Source: Pimelobacter simplex (GTDB taxonomy: Bacteria > Actinomycetota > Actinomycetes > Propionibacteriales > Nocardioidaceae). Taken from it: 64,000 bases of DNA. The position numbers and the translations under genes were made by a program. Below the pieces are notes generated by a model. That model did no database searches and had not been told where the DNA came from. It was given only the letters and a program-made list of their open reading frames with translations. Within the stretch, counting starts at the first letter, position 1; the number at the start of each line of letters is the position of its first letter. Of this stretch, positions 1 through 8,111 are shown piece by piece. Location: positions 124,001 through 188,000 of the forward strand of contig NZ_FOUK01000002.1 of the NCBI RefSeq assembly GCF_900114845.1, read 5' to 3'.

Positions 1-647
1 GATGCGGCCGCGTCGGCTCGACGCTGGCGCGCAGTCTCGAGGACCGCAACCACACCGTCTCGATCATCGACTCCGAGCCGGACGCGTTCCGGCGCCTGGG
101 GCCGGGGTTCAACGGCGACAAGATCCCCGGCATCGGGTTCGACCAGGAGGTCCTGGAGAAGGCGGGCATCCGCCGGGCCGATGCGTTCGCGGCGGTGTCG
201 AGCGGCGACAACTCCAACATCATCGCCGCGCGGGTCGCCCGCGAGTCGTTCGGCATCCAGCAGGTCGTCGCCCGGATCTACGACCCGGGCCGCGCCGAGG
301 TCTACCAGCGGCTCGGCATCACCACGGTCGCGACCGTGCGCTGGACCGCCGACCAGGTGCTGCGCCGGATCCTGCCGGCCGGCGCCGAGCCCGACTTCCG
401 CGACCCCTCGGGCTCGATCCGGGTCGACCACCTGGCCGCCCCCGAGGTCTGGGTCGGCGCGCGGGTGGGCCAGCTGCAGGAGCAGGGCCGGTGCCGCGTG
501 GCGTGGATCGACCGGCTCGGCGAGGGCATCCTCCCCGACCGGGACACGGTCGTCCAGGAGGGCGACATGCTCCACCTGGTCGCCCACGAGAAGACCGCCG
601 AGCTGACGTACGAGGTGCTCGGCCGCGGGCCCGAGCACGAGGGCTGA
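1..647 (+). CDS. trkA: TrkA-family potassium uptake regulator, 5'-truncated by window edge
   Basis: The reading frame is open from the first complete codon at position 3 and ends with TGA at 645-647, so the true start lies left of the window. The visible N-terminus is a Rossmann TrkA-N (RCK) domain that begins inside the glycine-rich loop (CGRVGSTLA) and continues through the acidic end of strand 2 (IIDSEP). The C-terminal part is a TrkA-C/RCK_C domain. Such proteins bind NAD(H) or ATP on the cytoplasmic face and gate Trk/Ktr potassium channels. A second TrkA follows after 11 bases with a GAGGAG ribosome-binding site, so the two form an operon, as in the mycobacterial ceoB-ceoC pair. No channel subunit gene is visible in the window. 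Confidence 0.88.
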   Translation, partial: CGRVGSTLARSLEDRNHTVSIIDSEPDAFRRLGPGFNGDKIPGIGFDQEVLEKAGIRRADAFAAVSSGDNSNIIAARVARESFGIQQVVARIYDPGRAEVYQRLGITTVATVRWTADQVLRRILPAGAEPDFRDPSGSIRVDHLAAPEVWVGARVGQLQEQGRCRVAWIDRLGEGILPDRDTVVQEGDMLHLVAHEKTAELTYEVLGRGPEHEG

Positions 648-658
648 GGAGACCGACG

Positions 659-1360
659 ATGCGAGTCGCGATTGCCGGAGCGGGCGCCGTCGGGCGCTCC
701 ATCGCCCGGGAGCTGATCGAGAACGGCCACGAGGTCCTGCTCATCGACAAGTCCCCCGCCTCCATCCGCCCCGAGCGGGTGCCGGACGCCGAGTGGCTGC
801 TGGCCGACTCCTGCGAGCTGTCCTCGCTCGAGGAGGCGCGCCTCGACAAGTGCGACGTGGTCATCGCCGCCACCGGTGACGACAAGGCCAACCTGGTCAC
901 CTCGCTGCTGGCCAAGACCGAGTTCGGCGTCCCCCGCACGGTCGGCCGGGTCAACCACCCCAACAACGAGTGGCTGTTCACCGAGGCCTGGGGCGTCGAC
1001 GTCAACGTGTCGACGCCGCGGATCATGTCCGCGCTGGTCGAGGAGGCCGTCACCGTCGGCGACCTGGTCCGGCTGTTCACCTTCCGCCAGGGCAACGCCA
1101 ACCTGGTCGAGATGACGCTGCCGGCCGACTCGCCGTACGTCGGCAAGGCCTCGGGCCTGATCCCGCTGCCCGAGAACTGCGCGCTGGTCTCGATCCTGCG
1201 CGACAGCCAGGTCTACGTCCCGACGCCGGAGCAGCCGGTCGAGTCGGGCGACGAGCTGCTGTTCGTGGTGCCCTCCGAGGCCGAGGACGAGCTCGAGCGG
1301 CTGCTCGCGCCGTCGGCCCACCCGGAGCGCCCCGAGCGCGCCGAGCGCCAGGACCGCTGA
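659..1360 (+). CDS. TrkA-family potassium uptake regulator (second RCK subunit)
   Basis: This encodes 233 residues, a complete single-unit RCK protein. The dinucleotide-binding loop GAGAVGRS is at residues 7-14, the acidic residue after strand 2 lies in LIDKS, and an RCK_C domain fills about 150-220. The ATG at 659 is preceded by GAGGAGAC at a good distance. An in-frame extension upstream exists but overlaps the preceding trkA and has no family similarity. The pair probably forms a hetero-oligomeric gating ring for a potassium channel, inferred from known two-TrkA arrangements. The tail (about 220-233) is a charged Glu/Arg stretch. Confidence 0.88.
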   Translation: MRVAIAGAGAVGRSIARELIENGHEVLLIDKSPASIRPERVPDAEWLLADSCELSSLEEARLDKCDVVIAATGDDKANLVTSLLAKTEFGVPRTVGRVNHPNNEWLFTEAWGVDVNVSTPRIMSALVEEAVTVGDLVRLFTFRQGNANLVEMTLPADSPYVGKASGLIPLPENCALVSILRDSQVYVPTPEQPVESGDELLFVVPSEAEDELERLLAPSAHPERPERAERQDR

Positions 1361-1366
1361 GCGGGC

Positions 1367-2119
1367 TCAGGCCTCGGCGGTGCGCGCCGGCTGCTCCAGC
1401 GGCGTCGCGTTGCGCGCGAGCAGCCAGATCATCGCCGACCACGAGCCGATCCGGAGCACCCAGCCCAGACCGGTGCGCAGCACCAGGATCAGGACGACGG
1501 CCTGGTCGGCGTCCATCGTGCCCTGGTGGCCGAGCAGCCAGATCGGCCCCTGCAGCAGGACGCCGATCGCGCCGGGCAGCAGCATCACCCAGGTGAGCCG
1601 GCTGCACAGCTTCACGATCTGCTCGTCGTCGTGCCAGGCGGTCGCGTCGCCGGTGACGCTGCCGAGCATGAACCCGAGCATCGGCCAGCCCACCAGGCAG
1701 CTGAAGCCGAGCACGACGGTGTAGCCGAGGCTGATCAGGATGCCGGGCAGGAAGAACGCGAGCGCCTGGTCGGACTCCGACCCGCCCGAGCTCTCGGCCC
1801 AGCGCACGAACACCCAGCCGATGCCGATGCCGAAGATGGCGTTGAGGACGAACTGCGTGCTGCTGCGCTGGACCAGCCGCAGCAGCAGGGCCGCGCCGGC
1901 CACCACGAGGCTGGCGACCAGGGCCCACTGGAGCTCCTTGGTGCTCAGCCACAGCACGGTGAAGACGATGCCGGGCACCGCGGCCTCGAGCATGCCGCGG
2001 CGGCCGCCGAGGGCCGTCGCGAGCTGGCGGCGCACCAGTGCCTCGACGGTGTCGACGCCGAGGTGGGGCGGCTGCTCCTCCGGCGTCTCGGGCGTCTCGG
2101 CCTTCTCGTCGGCGCTCAC
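1367..2119 (-). CDS. DUF3159 family membrane protein
   Basis: This 250-residue polytopic membrane protein has a soluble acidic N-terminus (about 1-40, Glu/Pro-rich) followed by about six hydrophobic segments between residues 45 and 240. The layout and the ALGGRRGMLEAAVPG stretch before the first membrane segment match DUF3159, an actinobacterial family without an established function. The start is GTG at 2119 and shares four bases (GTGA) with the stop of the upstream OB-fold gene, so translation is probably coupled. It is the last gene of the minus-strand dut-DUF3710-OB-DUF3159 operon and converges on the trkA pair with only six bases between stops. Confidence 0.82.
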   Translation of the reverse strand: MSADEKAETPETPEEQPPHLGVDTVEALVRRQLATALGGRRGMLEAAVPGIVFTVLWLSTKELQWALVASLVVAGAALLLRLVQRSSTQFVLNAIFGIGIGWVFVRWAESSGGSESDQALAFFLPGILISLGYTVVLGFSCLVGWPMLGFMLGSVTGDATAWHDDEQIVKLCSRLTWVMLLPGAIGVLLQGPIWLLGHQGTMDADQAVVLILVLRTGLGWVLRIGSWSAMIWLLARNATPLEQPARTAEA

Positions 2120-2475
2120 AGCAGCTCGTAGTGGGGGTTGTAGAGGACCCGGGTGCCGTCGCTGGTGCTCACCCGGCCGCGGACCTCGATCGCGCGGCCG
2201 GGGCCGATGCCGGCGATCCGGCGCCGGCCGAGCCAGATGACGGTGACGACGCCGGTGCCGTCGTACAGCTCGGCCTCGAGCGCCGGGACGCCGCCCCGGG
2301 GGCGCAGCGTCACGGTGCGCAGCGTGCCGCGCAGCCGCACCGGCTCGCGATCGGGCGCCTCGCCGATGCAGACGACGCCCTCACGCTCGAACTCCTTGCG
2401 GAGGTCACGGGCCTCGGCCTCGTCGGGGTTCGCCCAGCGGCTGATCGTGCGCCGCAGGCGGCTCTTCGTGCGCAT
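2116..2475 (-). CDS. OB-fold nucleic acid binding protein
   Basis: This is a 119-residue protein with a basic N-terminus (MRTKSRLRRTISRW) and a single OB-fold beta barrel from about residue 45. The barrel is recognisable from the alternating strands in RLRGTLRTVTL, VTVIWLGRR and RAIEVRGRV. It resembles the RecG/aspartyl-tRNA-synthetase-type OB domains seen as small stand-alone proteins next to DUF3159 and DUF3710 in actinobacteria. It is probably a cytoplasmic nucleic-acid-binding protein, but its target is unknown. The start is ATG at 2475, 14 bases after the DUF3710 stop, and its stop overlaps the DUF3159 start. Confidence 0.78.
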   Translation of the reverse strand: MRTKSRLRRTISRWANPDEAEARDLRKEFEREGVVCIGEAPDREPVRLRGTLRTVTLRPRGGVPALEAELYDGTGVVTVIWLGRRRIAGIGPGRAIEVRGRVSTSDGTRVLYNPHYELL

Positions 2476-2489
2476 GGAGGGTCGCCGGC

Positions 2490-3134
2490 TCAGCTCGTCG
2501 GGACGGCCCGGGGCTCAGCGCCCTCGGGCAGGGTCAGCGGGAGCTGCTCGCCCACCGGCATCGCGTGGGCACCACGGCGCACGGCGACCCGGGTGATGGC
2601 GGACTCCCACTCGGCGGCCGCCTCGGGGTCGCGGGCCGGCTCGCCGAGGAAGGTCGCGCGCAGCAGCCAACGCGGTCCGTTGACGCCGATCACGCGGGTG
2701 GTCTGGGTGCCGGTCTGGCCGTCGGGGCGGGTCATCCGCACCTCGCAGACCAGCTCGGTGCCGAAGCGCCCCTCACGCTCGGTGGCGGTGCCGCCCCGGC
2801 GCGCGGCGTCGGCGGCGATCTGGGGGCGGACCTCGCTCCACAGGTCGCCGTGGCGCGGGGCCGCGAAGGCCCGCAGCTCGAGCGCGCCGTCGTCGGTGGC
2901 GAGGAGGACGGCGCGCACCGCGCCGGACTGCTCGTCGACCTGGACCCGGAGCTCACGGTCGGCCAGGGGCGCGACGAGCAGCGAGCCGAGGTCGAGCCGG
3001 TCGACGCCGTCCTCGGGGAGCTCGTCGACGTCGTACGGGCCGTCGTGGGCGTCGTGCCCCGTCTCGTCCGTCGCCGTCTCGGTCGCCTCGGTCGTCTCGT
3101 CGACCGGGTCTCCGGCCTTGCGCCGCAGCCTCAC
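2490..3134 (-). CDS. DUF3710 family protein
   Basis: This encodes 214 residues with a short basic start (MRLRRKAGD), an acidic low-complexity linker to about residue 45, and then a compact alpha/beta domain typical of DUF3710 (segments [25 protein letters not shown] and [12 protein letters not shown]). No catalytic motif is apparent and no function is established. It sits between dut and the OB-fold gene; the GTG start at 3134 overlaps the dut stop by four bases (GTGA), which supports co-transcription and coupled translation. The conserved link with dut in actinobacteria hints at a role in nucleotide or DNA metabolism, but that is only inference. Confidence 0.82.
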   Translation of the reverse strand: MRLRRKAGDPVDETTEATETATDETGHDAHDGPYDVDELPEDGVDRLDLGSLLVAPLADRELRVQVDEQSGAVRAVLLATDDGALELRAFAAPRHGDLWSEVRPQIAADAARRGGTATEREGRFGTELVCEVRMTRPDGQTGTQTTRVIGVNGPRWLLRATFLGEPARDPEAAAEWESAITRVAVRRGAHAMPVGEQLPLTLPEGAEPRAVPTS

Positions 3135-3613
3135 TGTGTCCTCCTCGTCGGGTTCGTCGGGTTCGCACCGAACCCCCCGGTAGAACCGTAGCCGCCTTCA
3201 CCACGCACGCTGTCGGGAAGGGCGTCGACCGCGACGAACCGCGCCCGCTCGACCCGCTGGACGACGAGCTGCGCCATCCGGTCGCCGCGCCGCAGCGCGA
3301 TCGGCTCCACCGGGTCGTGGTTGATCAGCAGCACCTTGATCTCTCCACGGTAACCCGCATCGACGGTGCCGGGGGTGTTCACGATGGAGAGACCGTGCCG
3401 GGCCGCGAGACCCGAGCGCGGGTGCACCAGCGCGACATAGCCGTCGGGCAGCGCGATCGCGATCCCGGTGGGGATCAGTGCCCGCTCCCCCGGTGCCAGC
3501 GTGACGTCCACGCCGGCCACGAGGTCGGCGCCGGCGTCGCCGGGATGGGCGTAGGACGGCAGGGGCAGCTCGGGGTCGAGCTGCTGGACGGAGATCACCA
3601 GGTCGTCGGGCAC
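3131..3613 (-). CDS. dut: Deoxyuridine 5'-triphosphate nucleotidohydrolase (dUTPase)
   Basis: The 160 residues match a homotrimeric dUTPase, which hydrolyses dUTP to dUMP and pyrophosphate to keep uracil out of DNA and supply thymidylate synthesis. Motif 1 is HPGDAGADL (23-31), motif 2 PRSGLA (65-70), motif 3 with the catalytic Asp85 is VDAGYRGEI (84-92), and the C-terminal lid motif is [10 protein letters not shown] (140-149). The ten residues after the lid are a short polar tail. The start is GTG at 3613. A TAGGGT box ends six bases before it on this strand, suggesting a leaderless transcript for the four-gene operon. Confidence 0.95.
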   Translation of the reverse strand: MPDDLVISVQQLDPELPLPSYAHPGDAGADLVAGVDVTLAPGERALIPTGIAIALPDGYVALVHPRSGLAARHGLSIVNTPGTVDAGYRGEIKVLLINHDPVEPIALRRGDRMAQLVVQRVERARFVAVDALPDSVRGEGGYGSTGGFGANPTNPTRRTQ

Positions 3614-3663
3614 GGGGAGACCCTAGCGACGCGCCGTGACCAGGGGGATGGGATCATCCTCCC

Positions 3664-4152
3664 GTGAGTGAGCGTGCGGCGTCCGGCTACCAGGAGCGCC
3701 TGCGCGTCCCGCTGCGCTGGTGGGCCCAGGGCACCATGCTCATCGCCAGCCTGTGGCTGGTCCTCATCGTCGCGCTCGACCCGAAGGCGCCCTGGTTGGC
3801 GTGGCTCATCACCGGCCTCGCGCTCGCCGCGCTGACCGCCGCCCTGCGGGCCTACGGCGGGGCGCGGGTCGTCGTCGGCGACGGCTGGTTCCGGGCCGGG
3901 CGCGCCCGCATCGAGACGTCGTACGTCGGCACGGTGCAGGCGCTCGACGCCGAGCAGACCCGCCGGGTCTCCGGCCCCGAGGCCGACGCCCGGGCGTTCC
4001 TGGTCCTGCGGCCCTACCTCAAGCAGTCGGTCAAGGTCGAGATCACCGACCCGGCCGACCCCGCGCCGTACTGGCTGGTGAGCTCGCGGCACCCGAAGGC
4101 CCTGGCCGGCGCGCTCGACGCGGCACGCACCAACGGCACCACCCGCGCCTGA
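3664..4152 (+). CDS. DUF3093 family membrane protein
   Basis: This is a 162-residue protein with two adjacent hydrophobic segments (about residues 22-37 and 43-60) and a cytosolic beta-rich domain, the layout of actinobacterial DUF3093. No enzymatic motif is visible and the role is unknown. The GTG start at 3664 lies 50 bases from the divergent dut start. The same dut/DUF3093 divergence occurs, as I recall, in mycobacteria. An upstream GATCAT lies six bases before the start but is a poor -10 match. Confidence 0.8.
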   Translation: MSERAASGYQERLRVPLRWWAQGTMLIASLWLVLIVALDPKAPWLAWLITGLALAALTAALRAYGGARVVVGDGWFRAGRARIETSYVGTVQALDAEQTRRVSGPEADARAFLVLRPYLKQSVKVEITDPADPAPYWLVSSRHPKALAGALDAARTNGTTRA

Positions 4153-4186
4153 GCCGCCCGCCACGACGGGCCGATAGGCTCGGGCC

Positions 4187-4477
4187 ATGGCAAATGACAG
4201 CTCCAAGGTCTGGTCGGCGTTCTCCCTCGTCGCCGCGCTCGGCGCGGCCGCCGTGGCGAAGAAGGGTCTCGACACCGGCTGGCGGGCGGCCACCGGCAAG
4301 CAGCCGCCGGCGAACCCGGCCGACCCCGATGTCGACGTCTGGGAGGCGGTCGCCTGGGCCGCGGTCAGCGGCACGCTCGTGGCGCTCGCCAAGATGCTCG
4401 CCCAGCGCCGGGCGGCCGGCTACTACCTGAAGTCGACCGGCCAGCTGCCCCCCGGGCTGCGCAAGGACGGCGCCTGA
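4187..4477 (+). CDS. DUF4235 family small membrane protein
   Basis: The protein has 96 residues with two hydrophobic stretches (about 8-22 and 48-68) around a polar loop containing a GWRAATGKQPP segment, typical of DUF4235. It is probably an inner-membrane protein and its function is unknown. The start is ATG at 4187; TAGGCT at 4175-4180 ends exactly six bases before it, so the mRNA is probably leaderless. A strong hairpin follows the stop. Confidence 0.78.
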   Translation: MANDSSKVWSAFSLVAALGAAAVAKKGLDTGWRAATGKQPPANPADPDVDVWEAVAWAAVSGTLVALAKMLAQRRAAGYYLKSTGQLPPGLRKDGA

Positions 4478-4500
4478 CGACAGCGGCAGGACACAGCGAA

Positions 4501-4531
4501 ACGGCCGTGGCGGTCAGACCGCCACGGCCGT
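4501..4531. terminator. Bidirectional hairpin terminator between DUF4235 and DUF4193
   Basis: The arms at 4501-4513 and 4519-4531 (ACGGCCGTGGCGG and its reverse complement) pair perfectly over 13 bases around a five-base loop. It lies between two convergent genes, 23 bases after DUF4235 and nine bases before the DUF4193 stop, so it can serve both. There is no U-tract, as is common in actinobacteria. Confidence 0.75.
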
Positions 4532-4540
4532 CGTCGTCTG

Positions 4541-4831
4541 TCAGACGCAGTCCCGGCAGATCATCTTCTTCGGGTCCGCCAGCTGGCTTCGGTGGTGGAC
4601 CAGGAAGCAGCTCATGCAGGTGAACTCGTCGTCCTGCTTGGGCTTCACCTCGACGGCGAGCTCCTCGTGCGACAGGTCGGCGCCAGGCAGCTCGAAGGCT
4701 TCCGCCGCCTCCGTCTCGTCCTCGTCGACCTTGCCGGAGTTCTTGTCGTGGCGGCGCGCCTTGAGCTCTTCGATGCTCTCCTCGGACTGCTCGTCCTCGT
4801 TCTTGCGTGGTGCGTCGTAGTCAGTCGCCAT
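4541..4831 (-). CDS. DUF4193 zinc-ribbon-like protein
   Basis: This is a 96-residue acidic protein: a charged N-terminal half (about 1-45), then two CxxC pairs, CMSC at 72-75 and CRDC at 92-95, that should bind one zinc ion. This matches DUF4193, an actinobacterial family without a proven function. I chose the ATG at 4831 (MATDYD), where family proteins begin; a longer in-frame extension to 4909 is basic and unlike the family. It is the usual neighbour of dut, DUF3093 and the inositol monophosphatase gene in actinobacteria. A regulatory or nucleic-acid-binding role is possible but unproven. Confidence 0.82.
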   Translation of the reverse strand: MATDYDAPRKNEDEQSEESIEELKARRHDKNSGKVDEDETEAAEAFELPGADLSHEELAVEVKPKQDDEFTCMSCFLVHHRSQLADPKKMICRDCV

Positions 4832-4969
4832 GACGTGTGTGCTCTCTCCCCTCGGCTTGCCCGCGCATCCGCACTGGCGTGCGGATCGGCGCGGCAGATT
4901 GTGCACCATCGATCCAAGGTGTGACCACCCGGGTCGACGCGAGTCGGGGGAACAGTGACCGGGCGCCCG

Positions 4970-5761
4970 CTATTCCCGCAGGAAGCCGGCCGTCCGCACG
5001 GCGGACAGGAGCTCGTCGAAACCGTGCTCCGGGCCACACACCACGGCCTCGGTCCCGGCCGCCCCGACGGTCACCAGGAGGCGGGCCCCGGCGAGCTGCG
5101 CGATGAGCCCGCCGGCGGCGTGGTCCCACAGGTGGACCCCCTCCTCGACGTACCCGTCCAGGGCGCCCTCGGCCACCCGGCACAGGTCGAGCGCGCACGA
5201 GCCGGTCCGGCGCAGGTCGCGGATCTCGGGCAGCAGCCGAGCGGCGGCAGCGGCCTGGACCGTCCGCACCGGCCGGGTGTAGTTGAAGCCGGTCGCGACG
5301 AGGCGGTGGGCCAGCGGCGCCGGCCCGCGGGCGGCGATCGGCCGGCCGTTCCGGGTCGCCGCGCCCCCGCGGTGACCGGCATAGACCACTTGCTTGGCGA
5401 CGTCGACGACCACACCGGCCACGACCTCGCCGTCGACCTCGGCGGCGACGGAGACGGCGTACTCGGGCAGGCCGTAGAGGAAGTTCACCGTGCCGTCGAT
5501 CGGGTCGACGATCCAGCGCACCCCGGAGGTGCCGGTGACGTCGTCGCCCTCCTCTCCCAGGAAGCCGTCACCAGGACGGGCCTCGAGGATGAGCCGCCGG
5601 ATCAGCTCCTCGCTGGCCCGGTCGGCCGCGGTGACGACGTCGACCTCGCTGGACTTGGTGGCCGCGACCGCGACTCCTCGGCCGGCATGCTCGCGGACCA
5701 GCGCGGCGGCCTCGCCGGCGACGTCCTCGGCGAGCCCGCGCAGCCCGGCCGGTCCGGTCAT
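4970..5761 (-). CDS. Inositol monophosphatase family protein
   Basis: The 263 residues carry all signatures of the Mg2+-dependent inositol monophosphatase/FBPase superfamily: GEEG (69-72), WIVDPIDGT (83-91, metal ligands Asp86 and Asp89) and LWDHAAG (211-217, Asp213). Likely substrates are myo-inositol-1-phosphate or a related phosphate such as histidinol phosphate or PAP; the sequence alone does not decide. The closest contextual match is SuhB-like enzymes near dut in mycobacteria. The ATG at 5761 overlaps the ferrochelatase stop by four bases (ATGA), so the two are translationally coupled. Confidence 0.88.
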   Translation of the reverse strand: MTGPAGLRGLAEDVAGEAAALVREHAGRGVAVAATKSSEVDVVTAADRASEELIRRLILEARPGDGFLGEEGDDVTGTSGVRWIVDPIDGTVNFLYGLPEYAVSVAAEVDGEVVAGVVVDVAKQVVYAGHRGGAATRNGRPIAARGPAPLAHRLVATGFNYTRPVRTVQAAAAARLLPEIRDLRRTGSCALDLCRVAEGALDGYVEEGVHLWDHAAGGLIAQLAGARLLVTVGAAGTEAVVCGPEHGFDELLSAVRTAGFLRE

Positions 5762-6852
5762 GCGGGCGCCGTCCGGGCGCCGAGGCAGCAGCCGGCCGGG
5801 CAGCGGTCGTGCGAGGGCCCCCGGACGCCGAGCGCCGGGCGCTCCGGCGCGTCCCCGCGCTCGACCGCCGCGCGCTCGAGCACCAGCTCGCGGACCGCGC
5901 CCACGAAGGCCGGGTGGATGCCCGCGGACGCCGCCCGGCGGGCGGGCAGGCCCAGCCGCTCGGCGGTGGCCAGTGCCTCGGTGTCGAGGTCGTAGACGAC
6001 CTCCATGTGGTCGGAGACGAAGCCCACCGGGATCAGCACGACGGCGGCCGCGCCCTCGGCCGCCAGCTCCTCGAGGCGGTCGTTGACGTCGGGCTCGAGC
6101 CACGGGATGTGCGGCGCGCCCGAGCGCGAGCAGTAGACGAGCTCGTGCGGGTGCTCGACACCGGTGGCCGCCGCCACCTCCGCGGCGACGACGGCGGCCA
6201 CGTCGAGGTGCTGGGCGACGTAGGCGCCGCCCTCGGGGCCGCTGCTGTCGCTCATCGAGATCGGGATGGAGTGGGTGACGAACACCAGCCGGGCCGCGTC
6301 GCGGACGTCGTCCGGCAGCTCGGCGAGCGCCGCGAGCACCCCGTCGGTGTTCGCGGTCACGAAGCCCGGGTGGTTGAAGTAGGCGCGGACCTTGTCGATC
6401 TGCGGCGCCACGACGTCGTCGGGCAGCGCGGCGAGCGCGGCGTCGATGTTGTCCCAGTACTGGCGGCAGCTCGACCACGACGAGTACGCCGACGTGGTCA
6501 GGCAGAGCACCCGGCGCACGCCGTCGGCGGCCATCTGCGCGACCGTGTCGTCGAGGAAGGGCGCCCAGTTGCGGTTGCCCCAGTAGACCGGCAGGTCGAG
6601 GCCGTGCTCGGCGAGGTCCTTCTCGACCGCCGCGATGAGCGCCTTGTTCTGGTCGTTGATCGGCGAGCGCCCGCCGAACAGGAAGTAGTGCTGGCCGACC
6701 TCCTCGAGCCGCTCGCGCGGGATCCCGCGACCGCGGGTGACGTTCTCGAGGAACGGCACGACGTCCTCGGGTCGCTCGGGTCCGCCGAACGAGAGCAGCA
6801 GCAGCGCGTCGTAGGGGTCGGTCGGTCGGGGGGTCGGGTCCGGATTCGGCAC
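5758..6852 (-). CDS. hemH: Ferrochelatase (probably coproporphyrin III ferrochelatase)
   Basis: The 364 residues are full length for ferrochelatase, which inserts Fe2+ into a porphyrin. His194 (in THSIPISM) and Glu284 (in SDHMEVVYD) are the expected active-site pair. Actinobacteria use the coproporphyrin-dependent heme pathway, so the substrate is probably coproporphyrin III (CpfC activity). The C-terminus holds a cysteine group (CPAGCC, Cys351, 355 and 356) and there are internal Cys129 and Cys241, reminiscent of the [2Fe-2S] cluster described for actinobacterial ferrochelatases. The start is GTG at 6852 with TAGGCT six bases upstream, so it is probably leaderless. The stop overlaps the downstream phosphatase gene. 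Confidence 0.93.
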   Translation of the reverse strand: MPNPDPTPRPTDPYDALLLLSFGGPERPEDVVPFLENVTRGRGIPRERLEEVGQHYFLFGGRSPINDQNKALIAAVEKDLAEHGLDLPVYWGNRNWAPFLDDTVAQMAADGVRRVLCLTTSAYSSWSSCRQYWDNIDAALAALPDDVVAPQIDKVRAYFNHPGFVTANTDGVLAALAELPDDVRDAARLVFVTHSIPISMSDSSGPEGGAYVAQHLDVAAVVAAEVAAATGVEHPHELVYCSRSGAPHIPWLEPDVNDRLEELAAEGAAAVVLIPVGFVSDHMEVVYDLDTEALATAERLGLPARRAASAGIHPAFVGAVRELVLERAAVERGDAPERPALGVRGPSHDRCPAGCCLGARTAPA

Positions 6853-6884
6853 GGGACCAGCCTACGGAGGACGATGTCGGGACG

Positions 6885-8111
6885 ATGTTGCAGACCTATC
6901 GCCAGATCTTCACCCCCGCGACCGCGCTGTTCAGCCTGACCGGTCTCGTCGCCCGTCTCCCGATCTCGATGGTCGGCCTCGGCATCGTCCTGCTCGCCGA
7001 GCACCAGACCGGCTCCTACGCCTTCGCCGGCTCGGTCTCGGCGGTCGCGCTCGTCGCCAACGCGTGCTTCGCGATCGTCCAGGGGCGGCTCATCGACCGG
7101 CTCGGGCAGAGCCGGGTGCTGCCCGTCGTGATCTCGGTGTGGGGCATCGGCCTCGCGCTCGCGATGGGCAGCCTGGAGTGGGACTGGCCGCGCTGGACGA
7201 CGTACGCCTTCGCGGCGCTGGCCGGCGCCTCGCTCCCCTCGGTCGGCAGCTGCGTGCGCGCCCGCTGGTCGCACCACCTCGCCGACCGGCCCGAGCGGCT
7301 GCACACGGCGTTCTCGTACGAGGCGGTCGGCGACGAGACCGTCTTCCTGTTCGGCCCCATCGCGGTGACGGTGCTCGCGACCAGCGTGCACCCCGCGGCC
7401 GGGCTGTGGACCGCGCTGGCGTGCGGGCTGATCGGGACCTACGTGTTCGCCTCCCAGCGCGGCACCGAGCCGCCGGCGCACCCGCGGACCTCCGCCGAGG
7501 TCGCCCGGCCGCCGATGCCGTGGCGCGCGATCGCCCCGCTGACGCTGGTCTCGGCGGCGCTCGGCATCGTCTTCGGCGCGGCCGAGGTGGTCACCGTCGC
7601 GTTCGCCGACGAGCAGGGGCACAAGTCGCTGTCCGGCGTCCTGCTCGGCATCTGGGCCTTCGGCAGCCTGCTCGCCGGGGTCGTCTCCGGCGCGATCACC
7701 TGGCGCCGGGGTCCGCTGACCCGGCTGCGGATCGGTGCGTTCGGCATGATGCTCGCCGCCGCGCCCCTCGCCCTGGTCCCCAACCTCCCGCTGATGGCGC
7801 TGGTGCTGCTGCTCGGCGGCGTCGCGGTCTCCCCCACCCTCATCGCGGCCATGTCGCTGGCCGAGCAGGTGCTGCCGCCGGCCCGGCTCACCGAGGGGAT
7901 GGCGTTCATCCAGACCGGCCTCGCCGTCGGCCTGGCGCCGGGCGCGGCGATCGCCGGCGTCGTGATCGACCACGCGGGCGCGTCCCCGGCGTACCTCGTG
8001 TGCCTGGTGGGCGGGACCCTGGCCCTGATCGGCGCGCTGCTGGTCAAGGTGGTGGCGGCGCCGGATAGCGTGCCTCCCCATGAGCACCCCGCAGCCGAGC
8101 GCCTGGCGTAA
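6885..8111 (+). CDS. MFS transporter
   Basis: This 408-residue membrane protein has about twelve hydrophobic segments in two six-helix halves split by a loop near residue 200, and a basic loop QGRLIDRLGQSR after helix 2 like the MFS signature. It is probably a proton-coupled efflux pump or sugar/drug transporter of the inner membrane; no substrate can be read from sequence. GGAGG lies 14 bases before the ATG at 6885. Its last 32 bases overlap the start of the aldonolactone oxidase gene in another frame. Confidence 0.85.
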   Translation: MLQTYRQIFTPATALFSLTGLVARLPISMVGLGIVLLAEHQTGSYAFAGSVSAVALVANACFAIVQGRLIDRLGQSRVLPVVISVWGIGLALAMGSLEWDWPRWTTYAFAALAGASLPSVGSCVRARWSHHLADRPERLHTAFSYEAVGDETVFLFGPIAVTVLATSVHPAAGLWTALACGLIGTYVFASQRGTEPPAHPRTSAEVARPPMPWRAIAPLTLVSAALGIVFGAAEVVTVAFADEQGHKSLSGVLLGIWAFGSLLAGVVSGAITWRRGPLTRLRIGAFGMMLAAAPLALVPNLPLMALVLLLGGVAVSPTLIAAMSLAEQVLPPARLTEGMAFIQTGLAVGLAPGAAIAGVVIDHAGASPAYLVCLVGGTLALIGALLVKVVAAPDSVPPHEHPAAERLA

